Positions 9,015 to 17,609 of a stretch of 64,000 nucleotides of DNA are shown piece by piece (positions within the stretch are counted from its first letter, which is position 1; every line of letters starts with the position of its first letter). The stretch lies in assembly GCA_963675995.2 (NCBI GenBank), contig CAXXIY010000002.1, forward strand, positions 2,542,001-2,606,000. Reading direction: 5' to 3'. The DNA comes from JAAFHB01 sp963675995 (GTDB taxonomy: Bacteria; Bacteroidota; Bacteroidia; Bacteroidales; Prolixibacteraceae). The notes under the pieces are model-generated. The model was given only the letters and a program-made list of their open reading frames with translations, did not search any database and had not been told where the DNA came from. A program made the position numbers and the translations under genes.

Positions 9015-10949
9015 TTACTCACCCTTAATAATTGCTACCCAACCACCATTATTAGCCAGTTTAATTTTAACCAGATCACTTTGTTTTACTTTCTGGGACG
9101 AAATTTTCAGATTCTTAGGCTGTGTATTGGCATCCTTTGCATCAGCCCATACCTGGCAAAAGTGCTCTCCTGCAGCTATAAAGTCTAATCGGATTGTAAT
9201 CGTCTTCTCTTTGCTATTATTCATTACAGCAACAAACCAGTCGTTGCCTGATCTTTTGGCAATGGCGACATATTCACCCGGATAACCGTCAATAAAATGG
9301 ATATCGTCCCATGTTGTGGGAACAATCTTCAGAAAATCGGCACCCGGTTGATTTAAAATATGATTAGGATGATCGCATATCACGGTTAGCGGACTTTCGT
9401 AAATCACAAACTTTGAAAGTTCGGCAGCGCGGGTATTCCATATTAATGTTGGGGTTTGCTTTTGGAATTGATCCTTGGTTACATTTAAAAAACCACCGGG
9501 GGTATAGTCCATCTGACCGGCAAGCATTCTTGTAAAAGCCAGTTTTACGTTGTGCTCAGGGCTCATTTTGGTTGAGAATTTATAGTATTCATTCCCCATA
9601 ACCCCCTCCCGGGTGATCATATTGGGGTAGGTTCGAATAATTCCGTCCGGTTTATATGCCCCATGAAAATCAACCATCAGGTGATTCTGTGCTGCACATT
9701 TGATAATGTCGTGGTACCAATTGACCATATCCTGATCGTCACGGTCCATAAAATCGATTTTAACTCCGGCAATTCCCCATTTTTCATACAGTGGGAAGGC
9801 TCTCTTGTAGGCTGAGTTACGATTGACATCGCTGTTGTAAAGCCAAAGGATGATCCTTACATTTTTCGATTTTGCATAACTGATAATTTCAGGCATATTA
9901 ATCTGAGGCGCCCATTTCGTGATATCGGCAGCAGGATTATTAAACGTTCCATACCATTGCCAGTCGACAAGCATATAGGGCCAACCCATCTCAGATGCGA
10001 AATCAATGTATTGTTTTATTACAGGCATCTCCATTTTCACATCACTACTCCACCAATTATCCCAGGCACTCTTGCCTGGTTTAATCCATGATGGATCTGC
10101 TATGGCACAAGGTGCATTCAGGTTTTGGACAAGCTCTGATTCAACCAGTTTTCCGGGAGTTTCGCCAATCATGATGACTCTCCATGGAGTGAAGACCTCA
10201 TCATCGAAACGAGCCTTTACACCGGCTTCATCTTCACCGGGGAGCGGAGCAAGTTTGGTTGTGAGTAAGTTCTGTTTTCCCGCGGTTCCAATGTAAAAAG
10301 CGGGATAATTATTAATTTCAGCTTCGGTGATGGCGACCCAGCAATGATCTCCGTAATCCATCAGAAATGGCAATCCCGCAATGGTTTTGTCAGAAACATA
10401 GCTCAGCGAGCGTTCCATAAATTCAGATTCTTGTGAACTGGAATATTTTCCATACTCAACAACCCACGATTTTGGATTTCCGGGAATGTTAAAGGTGGTA
10501 AGTTCTTTTGTGATCTGCCGATGACCATTCTTCTCGCTTCTAAAAAGTTTGGTACGAAAAGCAACACCATCATTAAAGGCACGAAAAGAGAGTTCCATCT
10601 GACGCATCAGCCCCGCTTTTTCCCTAACCATAAGTTGCAACTCATTGCAGTGATTCAGCACTTTGGCATGCTTTGAGCTAATAACTGGTTTCCATATTTC
10701 GTGAATGCTCCGCTCCTGATGGTCGGTCACCTCAAACCCCTTGTACATGGCAGGTTCCGTCTTAAATTCAAAACCAATCGGCGATTCCAGAATCACAGGT
10801 TTGCCGTCAAATGAAACAGCATAACTTAGCTCATTGGCGTTTTTAATTGACAGGCTGATTTTTTTATCCGGAGAGATTACCTGAAAATCCTGAGCAAAAC
10901 AAAAAGAGGAAATAAACAGAGACAGAACGGTTAGATTTTTGAAGTTCAT
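9015..10949 (-). CDS. GH97 glycoside hydrolase, predicted retaining alpha-galactosidase type
   Basis: This 644-residue secreted enzyme has a signal peptide ending near FCFAQ. It has the GH97 arrangement: an N-terminal beta-sandwich (to about residue 280), a TIM barrel starting around SAWDNWWSSDVKMEMPVIKQY, and a short C-terminal beta domain. GVKIDFMDRDDQ carries Asp399 where retaining GH97 alpha-galactosidases have their nucleophile, while inverting SusB-type alpha-glucosidases lack this residue and use glutamates as base. TREGVMGNE supplies Glu448 as a candidate acid/base. Release of terminal alpha-galactose is therefore the best guess. It stands apart from the large glycosidase locus and lies 49 nt upstream of the Crp-type gene, with which it could be co-transcribed. 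Confidence 0.85.
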   Translation of the reverse strand: MNFKNLTVLSLFISSFCFAQDFQVISPDKKISLSIKNANELSYAVSFDGKPVILESPIGFEFKTEPAMYKGFEVTDHQERSIHEIWKPVISSKHAKVLNHCNELQLMVREKAGLMRQMELSFRAFNDGVAFRTKLFRSEKNGHRQITKELTTFNIPGNPKSWVVEYGKYSSSQESEFMERSLSYVSDKTIAGLPFLMDYGDHCWVAITEAEINNYPAFYIGTAGKQNLLTTKLAPLPGEDEAGVKARFDDEVFTPWRVIMIGETPGKLVESELVQNLNAPCAIADPSWIKPGKSAWDNWWSSDVKMEMPVIKQYIDFASEMGWPYMLVDWQWYGTFNNPAADITKWAPQINMPEIISYAKSKNVRIILWLYNSDVNRNSAYKRAFPLYEKWGIAGVKIDFMDRDDQDMVNWYHDIIKCAAQNHLMVDFHGAYKPDGIIRTYPNMITREGVMGNEYYKFSTKMSPEHNVKLAFTRMLAGQMDYTPGGFLNVTKDQFQKQTPTLIWNTRAAELSKFVIYESPLTVICDHPNHILNQPGADFLKIVPTTWDDIHFIDGYPGEYVAIAKRSGNDWFVAVMNNSKEKTITIRLDFIAAGEHFCQVWADAKDANTQPKNLKISSQKVKQSDLVKIKLANNGGWVAIIKGE

Positions 10950-11006
10950 ATAATTGATATTTAGGAAAAATATATGGTAATAAGTTGAAATAAAGTAAAA
11001 TAAATA

Positions 11007-12515
11007 TCACATATACAGATCTCTTTTACCACTTAATATTTCACTGTAATCACTACGGAATTTTTGCAAAAGATGAGGCTTATTTTTAAAATAATCCATT
11101 GATTCAATTTCCCGAATCTCCTTTAAGATCAAGGGCTCTCCAATTTCGCGAGTTTCTGGTGATGCATAATCACTGAGGTATTCGCGAAAAGTCAGGACGG
11201 CGTTCAGTTTGCAATACTTACCTTCGACACAATGGCTCAACATTCCCATAATTGTTTCACCTGTTCTGCCACATCGGTAACCTGCAGTACAAAACGAAGC
11301 AATATATCCCATTTTCCCCACCTCCTGAATCACATCATCAAGATCACGAGGGTCGCCAATTGTAAACTGTTTCTTATCCAGATCTTTTTCAGTTCTCTGA
11401 TCACTATAGGCGCCAATTCCGATCCTTGTTGATGCATCTGTCTGAGTACAACCCAGCCTGATCACCTCTTTTTTGATTTCGGCCTTCTCACGAGCAGTGA
11501 CGATCATCCCGGCAGTGGGAACCGATAGTCGCAATACGGCAACCAGTTTCTTAAAATTCTCGTCCGAAACATGCCAAAGCGATTCTGAACTTAACGAAGA
11601 GCCCGAGGCCGGTGTCATTCGTGGAAAAGAGATCGTATGTGGACCAATTCCAAACTGTCGTTCCAGATCCAGCGTATGATAAAGTAATCCCATTACTTCG
11701 AAGCGCCAGTCATACAAACCAAATAAAGCACCTATTGCTACATCGTCGAGCCCCGCCTCCATCGCACGATGAAGGGCGTAAAGCCGCCACTTATAGTCAC
11801 CTTTAATCGTATTGGATGGATGAACAGCATGGTAGGTCTGATGATGATAAGTCTCCTGAAAAACCTGATAAGTACCGATACCTGCCTCTTTAAGAATTTT
11901 TAGCTTTGCGATTTCGAGGGGTGCGGCGTTAATGTTGACGCGCCGGATGGAGGAAGGATGACCCGACACAGGAGCAGGTTCTGTCACACTGTAAACGGCC
12001 TTTACTGCAGCTGCCATATAATCGGCATCTGAACGCTGATGTTCTCCAAAGACAAGGATAAGACGTTTATGTCCCTCTTTCAGTACAGAGCTGGTTTCAC
12101 GCCGGATCTCTTCCATGGTTAATATCCGGCGTACCTCACGGCTATTGGCTTCGCGAAACCCACAATAAGCACAATTATTGATACACAGATTCGAACAATA
12201 GAGGGGAGCAAAGAAGACAATCCTGTTGTCATAAACCTTTTTCTTCACCTCGAGTGCTGCACTAAAGATCTCCTCCCAAAGTTCCGGAGAAGTCACATTT
12301 AGCAAAGCAGCTGTTTCATCGGGTGCAAGGGTTTTAATATTCAATGACTTTTGAATGATATCACGGATTAAAAATTGATCCGGATTTGAATTCTTCTCGA
12401 GCCGGTCAGTGATATCCACTTCATCAATAAAATCATTTCCAGAAATCAGATATCTGTCAATCTCCTTACGGATAATTACGCCCTTTACCCATCTGTCGGC
12501 AAGTCCTTTTTCCAT
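11007..12515 (-). CDS. hydG: [FeFe]-hydrogenase maturase HydG, radical SAM, with altered auxiliary-cluster motif
   Basis: The ATG at 12515 gives 502 residues. The radical SAM motif is present as C111-INN-C115-AY-C118 and supports the HydG assignment together with FGEHQRSDADYM and the C-terminal LNAVLTFREYLSDYAS. HydG cleaves tyrosine and supplies CO and cyanide for the H-cluster. The C-terminal auxiliary cluster normally uses a CX2C pair plus a distal Cys. Here the segment is CTAGYRCGRTG, so Cys409 is present, the next position is Gly412, an extra Cys sits at 415, and the distal Cys435 (KYCKLN) is kept. No hydE, hydF or hydrogenase gene is in the window. The spacer to the divergent HD gene (213 bp) must hold its promoter. 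Confidence 0.88.
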   Translation of the reverse strand: MEKGLADRWVKGVIIRKEIDRYLISGNDFIDEVDITDRLEKNSNPDQFLIRDIIQKSLNIKTLAPDETAALLNVTSPELWEEIFSAALEVKKKVYDNRIVFFAPLYCSNLCINNCAYCGFREANSREVRRILTMEEIRRETSSVLKEGHKRLILVFGEHQRSDADYMAAAVKAVYSVTEPAPVSGHPSSIRRVNINAAPLEIAKLKILKEAGIGTYQVFQETYHHQTYHAVHPSNTIKGDYKWRLYALHRAMEAGLDDVAIGALFGLYDWRFEVMGLLYHTLDLERQFGIGPHTISFPRMTPASGSSLSSESLWHVSDENFKKLVAVLRLSVPTAGMIVTAREKAEIKKEVIRLGCTQTDASTRIGIGAYSDQRTEKDLDKKQFTIGDPRDLDDVIQEVGKMGYIASFCTAGYRCGRTGETIMGMLSHCVEGKYCKLNAVLTFREYLSDYASPETREIGEPLILKEIREIESMDYFKNKPHLLQKFRSDYSEILSGKRDLYM

Positions 12516-12728
12516 TATCGCAATTCTTTGAGGTACAAATATAACCAAATCGTATACCGAAAGAAAACTTTAATAGTTAAAACGTCAAACAAAATCAGAG
12601 ACTATTTAACTTATTCCGTTCTTTTCGTATCTTCATCGACGAATTTCACAGATTAATTTCTGACGTAGCAGATCATTTTTTAAACTTTAAATTAATTTAG
12701 ATTGTATTTACTAAACTATCCGAAAGAT

Positions 12729-13379
12729 ATGACTACAGAGATCTTGCTTAAACAAACTGAAATATTTGTAAAATCGATACTTGATGGTGACGCTTCAGGA
12801 CACGACTGGTGGCATATCCATCGGGTAAGAACATTGGCCGCAACCATCGCCAAAGCCGAAGGGGCCGACCCCTTTCTGGTAGAGCTGGCTGCATTATTAC
12901 ATGATATTGACGACTGGAAGCTGAATGAAAATCAAGGGAAAGAAAATAAAACAAGAAAATGGCTTGCGGAATGTGACGTCGAAGAACAAATCATATCTAA
13001 GGTTTGTAATATTATTGATGGAGTGAGTTTCAAGGGGGCAGGTGTTAACACATCGACAAACAACCTGGAATGTAAGGTTTTGCAGGATGCCGACAGACTT
13101 GATGCAATAGGGGCCATTGGAATTGCCCGGACCTTTGCCTACGGAGGGAGCCGTGGACGGGGAATTTATGACCCCGCAATTCCACCTGAAATGCATGCTG
13201 ATTTTGAAAAATATAAAAAGAGTACTGCACCTACAATAAATCACTTTTACGAAAAATTACTGCTTTTAAAAGACCTGATGCAAACCGACACCGGAAGAGA
13301 ATTTGCCGGTCAGCGTCACGAATTTATGCTCCGGTTTCTTGACCAGTTTTATGCTGAATGGAATGGAATTAAATTATAA
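12729..13379 (+). CDS. HD-domain phosphohydrolase
   Basis: The ATG at 12729 follows the purine-rich GAAAGAT and gives 216 residues; an upstream TTG in the same frame is less likely. HDWWHIHRVR (about residues 25-34) and LLHDIDD (His58-Asp59) form the HD metal-binding signature, and DADRLDAIGAIGIAR is the later conserved Asp region. The set matches the YedJ/PF01966 type of small cytoplasmic metal-dependent phosphohydrolase, thought to act on nucleotides or related phosphates. The substrate is not known. It is transcribed divergently from hydG; no functional tie is evident. Confidence 0.83.
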   Translation: MTTEILLKQTEIFVKSILDGDASGHDWWHIHRVRTLAATIAKAEGADPFLVELAALLHDIDDWKLNENQGKENKTRKWLAECDVEEQIISKVCNIIDGVSFKGAGVNTSTNNLECKVLQDADRLDAIGAIGIARTFAYGGSRGRGIYDPAIPPEMHADFEKYKKSTAPTINHFYEKLLLLKDLMQTDTGREFAGQRHEFMLRFLDQFYAEWNGIKL

Positions 13380-13420
13380 AAAATAAATCAAATAAATTTT
13401 CATTTTAATAAAATATTATG

Positions 13421-13428
13421 TAACTTTG
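13421..13428 (+). promoter_or_regulatory. Possible Bacteroidota -7 promoter element (TAACTTTG)
   Basis: TAACTTTG matches the Bacteroidota primary-sigma -7 consensus TAnnTTTG. It lies 112 bp before the ATG of the sugar-binding lipoprotein gene, giving a leader of roughly 100 nt. A convincing -33 TTTG is not visible upstream, so support is partial. Confidence 0.35.
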
Positions 13429-13539
13429 ATTGGTTACTTAACTACTCATATTCCTGGTCTGAATTTACTTCCTGCTGTTAAGGCGTTTCTATTTCAAGTT
13501 CTTTGCTGTAATTTATGAATCTAAAAAATCTGATTTCTG

Positions 13540-14511
13540 ATGAAAACAATGATTTTTTCGTTATTTCTTCTGGCAGGACTAATCTTTGCCGGATGTACTC
13601 CTAAGCAACCCAAGATTGGATTGCTTGTTCACAGTTTTGAAACTCCCCGTTGGCAAAACGATCAGAAGTATTTTGTTGATGCTGTACAGCAACTTGGAGG
13701 TGTTGCTTTAGTTAAAATGGCTGATAATAATGCAGATAAACAGATTTCACAGGCAAAAGAGCTAATTAAGAAGGGCGCTATGGTGCTTGTTGTCATTCCC
13801 GTAGATCAGTCGAGTGCGGCACAGATTGTTGCTTTGGCACACAAAAAAGACATTCGTGTGATAGCCTATGACCGATTGATAAATAATTGCAGACTGGATT
13901 ATTATGTATCTACAGACAATATAAGGGTTGGTGAAATCCAGGCGCAATACCTTACAAAAATCAGGCCTACAGGCAATTATGCATTAATTGGCGGTCCTCC
14001 CAATGACAATAACAGTCGTATGCTTTACATCGGACAGATGAGCATTCTTCAGCCTTATGTTGAACGTGGGGAGATTAAAATAGCTTTTCGCCAGGTAGCT
14101 ACTGCCTGGACCACTGATGAAGGTTACCGTCTGACCAAAGCAAGTCTGGATAGTACCAAAAACAAAATCGATGCAATCATCTGTGGCAACGATGCAATGG
14201 CGTTGGGTGCCCTAAAAGCGCTTAAGGAAAGAGGCTTACTTAAAAAAGTTGCTATTGCCGGACAGGATGCTGATATGGCTAATATTGAGGAGATTATGAA
14301 GGGTAACCAAACCCTAACAATATTTAAAAGGATTAAGACAATGGCATCAACTGCAGCAGAACTTGCTGTCCATCTGGCCAAAGGAGAACAGATCGATCCT
14401 TACCTGTCGACCATCAGTAATGGTGAGCGGCTTGTTCCTTCCTATCTTGTCGATGCCGTAGCTGTTAATGAAGGGAATGTCGAGATGACCGTTATCGCCG
14501 AAGGTAATTAG
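13540..14511 (+). CDS. Sugar-binding periplasmic lipoprotein, XylF/RbsB-like (type 1 periplasmic binding fold)
   Basis: This 323-residue lipoprotein has the lipobox LIFAGC (Cys19). The mature part is a two-domain periplasmic binding fold: VVIPVDQSSAAQIVALAH, VIAYDRLINN and YYVSTDNIRVGEIQA resemble D-xylose-binding protein XylF, and IICGNDAMALGALKAL and IAGQDADMANIEEI are the later ligand-site loops. In Proteobacteria such proteins feed ABC importers. Here no permease or ATPase gene is adjacent, so it may serve as an orphan sensor or scavenging protein. It ends 10 bp from the convergent DUF3109 gene. Xylose or another pentose is a guess from family resemblance. Confidence 0.8.
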   Translation: MKTMIFSLFLLAGLIFAGCTPKQPKIGLLVHSFETPRWQNDQKYFVDAVQQLGGVALVKMADNNADKQISQAKELIKKGAMVLVVIPVDQSSAAQIVALAHKKDIRVIAYDRLINNCRLDYYVSTDNIRVGEIQAQYLTKIRPTGNYALIGGPPNDNNSRMLYIGQMSILQPYVERGEIKIAFRQVATAWTTDEGYRLTKASLDSTKNKIDAIICGNDAMALGALKALKERGLLKKVAIAGQDADMANIEEIMKGNQTLTIFKRIKTMASTAAELAVHLAKGEQIDPYLSTISNGERLVPSYLVDAVAVNEGNVEMTVIAEGN

Positions 14512-14521
14512 TCCCTCTTTC

Positions 14522-15094
14522 TTATTCCAAAGGAAGATTTTCAGCGGCGTAGCTGAGTTCATCGTACCATTGGGAGCCATATTTACGAATAAGTGGCTCC
14601 CGAAGGTATTTCCATAGTGGCAATTTACCCCTTTTTCCACAGATTCTACCTGATTTACAAATATCAATCTGCTGATAATTAACTGCATCAAATCTTTTAT
14701 ATTCAGTAATGCGGATCGGAAAGAGATGGCATGAAACTGGCTTTCTAAAATTGGTATTTTTCTCAAAATAGGCTTTTTCGATTGCACATTTGGTAATTCC
14801 GGCTTCATCCCTGAAGGTAAAAACACACTCATTATTTCCCACGATTGGAGTAACAAGATCGCCGTCGGCATCAATTACTGAAAATCCCTGTTTTTTAATC
14901 TCATCTTTGTTTTGATCTGAAAGGTATTCCTCAAAATCGGAATAACCATTTTTAATCGATTCAGCCTCTTCTGGTGTAATTGGCGCACCACTGTCACCAT
15001 CCACACAACATGCTCCTTTGCATTTACTCAGATCGCAGCAAAACTCTTTTTGAATAACATCAAGACTGATAATGGTTTTTCCTATTTGTAGCAT
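14522..15094 (-). CDS. DUF3109-family cysteine-rich protein
   Basis: This 190-residue cytoplasmic protein has clustered cysteines: CCDLSKCKGACC (about residues 19-30), CVFTF, CAIEKAYFEK, SCHLFPIRI and ICKSGRICGKRGKLPLW. The pattern matches the DUF3109 (YkgJ-related) family, which is expected to bind zinc or an iron-sulfur cluster. No reaction has been established as far as I know. It follows gpmI in the same direction, with a hairpin in the spacer, and is probably expressed separately. Confidence 0.85.
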   Translation of the reverse strand: MLQIGKTIISLDVIQKEFCCDLSKCKGACCVDGDSGAPITPEEAESIKNGYSDFEEYLSDQNKDEIKKQGFSVIDADGDLVTPIVGNNECVFTFRDEAGITKCAIEKAYFEKNTNFRKPVSCHLFPIRITEYKRFDAVNYQQIDICKSGRICGKRGKLPLWKYLREPLIRKYGSQWYDELSYAAENLPLE

Positions 15095-15106
15095 ATCGAA
15101 TTTAAA

Positions 15107-15139
15107 TTCCGGTTACCAGCAAAATGCCGATAACCGGAA
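15107..15139 (-). terminator. Hairpin in the gpmI-DUF3109 spacer
   Basis: TTCCGGTTA (15107-15115) pairs exactly with TAACCGGAA (15131-15139) around a 15-nt loop. On the minus strand it lies 55 nt after the gpmI stop and is followed by the A/T-rich TTTAAATTCG. It is plausible as a weak terminator or attenuator before the DUF3109 gene. Confidence 0.4.
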
Positions 15140-15193
15140 AAGCTGAAGTCTATATTCCATTTAACTGTGATCACCAAATAGTGAATCACATTT

Positions 15194-16726
15194 CTATTTT
15201 TCAATCAATACTTTCCCTGTCATATCCGGTGGGATTGCAAGACCCATAATCGTAAGAAGGGTTGGAGCAACATCTGCCAGAATACCGTCAGTAACTTTAG
15301 CGTCAACCCGATTGGTAACCCATATGAAAGGTACTGGGTTTAACGAGTGAGCAGTATTTTCACTTCCATCAGCATTTAATGCGAAGTCGGCATTTCCATG
15401 GTCAGCGATGATTACTACATCATAATTATTTGCCCGCGCAGCTGTAACAACCTCATTTACACATTGATCAATTGCCTTAACTGCAGTTTGAATCGCACTG
15501 TAAACACCAGTATGCCCGACCATATCACCATTTGCAAAATTCAGACAGATAAAATCGGCACTTTTTGCATTAATTTCAGCCACAATCGCATCTTTTACCG
15601 CTGGTGCTGACATCTCTGGCTGAAGATCGTAAGTTGCAACTTTAGGAGAGGGTATCAGAATGCGCCGTTCACCGGGGAACTCTGTTTCACGACCACCGGA
15701 GAAAAAGAAAGTGACATGTGCATACTTTTCAGTTTCGGCAATCCGGATCTGATTAAGCCCGGCTTTTGAAACTGTTTCTCCCATCGTATTCAGGACATTA
15801 TCTTTGTTAAATATGACATTTATCCCTTTGAATGAAGATTTATAATTGGTCATTGTATACCATTGTAGCGGCATTGTATTCATTCCTTGCTCATGATGAT
15901 TTTCCTGAGTAAAAACAATGGTGAGTTCGCGTAAACGGTCTGTGCGGTAATTGAAACAAATCACCACATCGCCCTCTTTAATGGTGGCAAGGGGCTGATC
16001 TTGTTCATCAGTAAAGACAATGGGATTAATAAATTCATCAGTAATCCCTTCATCATAGGACTCCTGTATCGCAGCAAGGACATCTTTCTGCTTTTTACCT
16101 TCACCTTTGGTAAGAAGGTCATAAGCCAGTTTGATCCGGTTCCAGTTCGTATCGCGGTCCATTCCGTAATAGCGTCCGATGAGTGATGCAAACCTGGCAT
16201 TCGTATTTTCGAGCGCTTTAAGGTCTTCTTTTACAAAATCATATGCTGAACGAGGATCTGTATCCCGCCCGTCGGTTAAACCGTGAATAAAAATCTTTTC
16301 CAAACCTAACTCAGTGGCAATTTGGGCTAGTGCGATCATATGCAGACTAAGTGCATGAACCCCACCAGGGCCAATTAATCCTATGAGATGAACTTGTTTA
16401 TTGTTCTCTTTGGCATATTTATAGGCACGTAGAATTTGGGGATTGCTCCACAATGTTTTCTCGCGGATGGCTTTATTAATTTTCACCAGGTCCTGATAAA
16501 GGACACGTCCGGCACCTATATTAAGGTGACCCACTTCAGAGTTTCCCATTTGTCCGTCGGGCAACCCAACGTTCTCGCCACTGGTAAGTAATTGGCTATG
16601 TGGGTATTTTTCATACAGGGAATCTATGAAAGGAGTTGGAGTAGAATAGATTACGTCGGATGCTGTTTTGTCACCGATACCCCATCCATCGAGGATCATC
16701 AGCATCGTTTTTTGAATATCTGCCAT
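15194..16726 (-). CDS. gpmI: 2,3-bisphosphoglycerate-independent phosphoglycerate mutase
   Basis: This is a full-length 510-residue cytoplasmic enzyme of glycolysis and gluconeogenesis that interconverts 3- and 2-phosphoglycerate using two Mn2+. The alkaline-phosphatase-fold metal motif ILDGWGIG (Asp13) is followed by the phosphoserine site QMGNSEVGHLNIGAGR (Ser63). HGLTDGRDTDP and the C-terminal IIADHGNAD and NTAHSLNPVPF supply further metal ligands. Length and motif order are normal for the family. It is monocistronic, with a 99-nt spacer before the next gene. Confidence 0.95.
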   Translation of the reverse strand: MADIQKTMLMILDGWGIGDKTASDVIYSTPTPFIDSLYEKYPHSQLLTSGENVGLPDGQMGNSEVGHLNIGAGRVLYQDLVKINKAIREKTLWSNPQILRAYKYAKENNKQVHLIGLIGPGGVHALSLHMIALAQIATELGLEKIFIHGLTDGRDTDPRSAYDFVKEDLKALENTNARFASLIGRYYGMDRDTNWNRIKLAYDLLTKGEGKKQKDVLAAIQESYDEGITDEFINPIVFTDEQDQPLATIKEGDVVICFNYRTDRLRELTIVFTQENHHEQGMNTMPLQWYTMTNYKSSFKGINVIFNKDNVLNTMGETVSKAGLNQIRIAETEKYAHVTFFFSGGRETEFPGERRILIPSPKVATYDLQPEMSAPAVKDAIVAEINAKSADFICLNFANGDMVGHTGVYSAIQTAVKAIDQCVNEVVTAARANNYDVVIIADHGNADFALNADGSENTAHSLNPVPFIWVTNRVDAKVTDGILADVAPTLLTIMGLAIPPDMTGKVLIEK

Positions 16727-16890
16727 AGCTATCTTTAATTGAATTAACTGTTATAAAATCCGGGCAAAAATAGCCATTTAAAAAACATAGAAAAAGGTTA
16801 TTTTTCGCTTACAATCAGATTTAACGATTTGATATTAAAGAACTCAATATTGGATTGGACTGTCGGAAAACCAGGAAAGTGGAATATTAA

Positions 16891-16928
16891 ATAAAAAAAA
16901 GGTGAAACCTCTTTAAAGATTCCACCTT
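16891..16928 (-). terminator. Rho-independent terminator of the DUF1573 gene
   Basis: On the minus strand AAGGTGGAATCTTT folds against AAAGAGGTTTCACCTT as a stem of about 14 bp with three G-U pairs, then runs directly into a series of eight T residues (16893-16900 read in reverse). It lies 22 nt after the stop at 16951, the classical intrinsic terminator layout. Confidence 0.8.
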
Positions 16929-16950
16929 GTCCCTTTACAAATGGGTTATA

Positions 16951-17403
16951 TCATTTCGGTGCTGTTGTTGTCGGAGCAGGAGCTACTGCTGGATTTGGCA
17001 ATACCGTTCCCTTTATTTGCAGAACTACAGGATTCGGATCGGCATTGGTGGTAACAGTTACCGTCTTGGTAAAAACTCCTTGAGCGGCAGCATTATAAGT
17101 TGCTGAGACAGTACTGGTTTTCCCCGGAAGAATGGGCTCCTGAGAATATTTCAGGTTAGTACAACCACATGAAGCCCGTGCTGAGCTGATAATTAATGGC
17201 TCTTTACCTGCATTTGTCAAAGTGAATTCAGCAGTTTTGGGAACATTATAGGCAATTTCACCAAAGTCGTTCACCATTTTATCCCATTTTGCGACAGGTG
17301 CATTGGGGTTAACCGGAGCAGCCGGAGTAGGTTGTGCTGTCTGAGCACTGATTTGTATTGCTGCGAACAGAGGAAGAACGAACAAAAGAATTAATTTTTT
17401 CAT
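16951..17403 (-). CDS. Exported DUF1573-domain protein
   Basis: This 150-residue protein has a signal peptide (MKKLILLFVLPLFAAIQISA), a Pro/Ala linker and one immunoglobulin-like DUF1573 domain: FGEIAYNVPKTAEFTLTNAG, IISSARASCGCTNLKYSQ and ATYNAAAQGVFTKTVTV. The SCGCT motif is the family hallmark. The tail PAVAPAPTTTAPK is low complexity. DUF1573 proteins are abundant in Bacteroidota envelopes, but their role is not established. A candidate promoter lies upstream and a strong terminator downstream, so it appears to be a single-gene unit. Confidence 0.88.
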   Translation of the reverse strand: MKKLILLFVLPLFAAIQISAQTAQPTPAAPVNPNAPVAKWDKMVNDFGEIAYNVPKTAEFTLTNAGKEPLIISSARASCGCTNLKYSQEPILPGKTSTVSATYNAAAQGVFTKTVTVTTNADPNPVVLQIKGTVLPNPAVAPAPTTTAPK

Positions 17404-17432
17404 CTTATTATTATTTAGAATTAATATAAATG

Positions 17433-17467
17433 CAAATATGAACTCTTTTTGGCTTATTTACGTCAAA
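17433..17467 (-). promoter_or_regulatory. Candidate promoter of the DUF1573 gene
   Basis: Read on the minus strand, TTTG (17464-17467) is followed after 23 nt by CATATTTG (17433-17440), one base off the Bacteroidota TAnnTTTG -7 element. It sits about 30 nt upstream of the ATG at 17403. The spacing is slightly longer than usual. Confidence 0.35.
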
Positions 17468-17609
17468 AAATTGAAAAATAAATCAAATGAAATGTAAAAG
17501 TGTGTAAACGAAATGTAAATGATTGAAGCACTTCCGTATTTTTCTTTAATTTTAACCCTGTTTAAATCTGGGGATTTTAATTTCCGATCCTTTTACTTGA
17601 GAATCTTTC

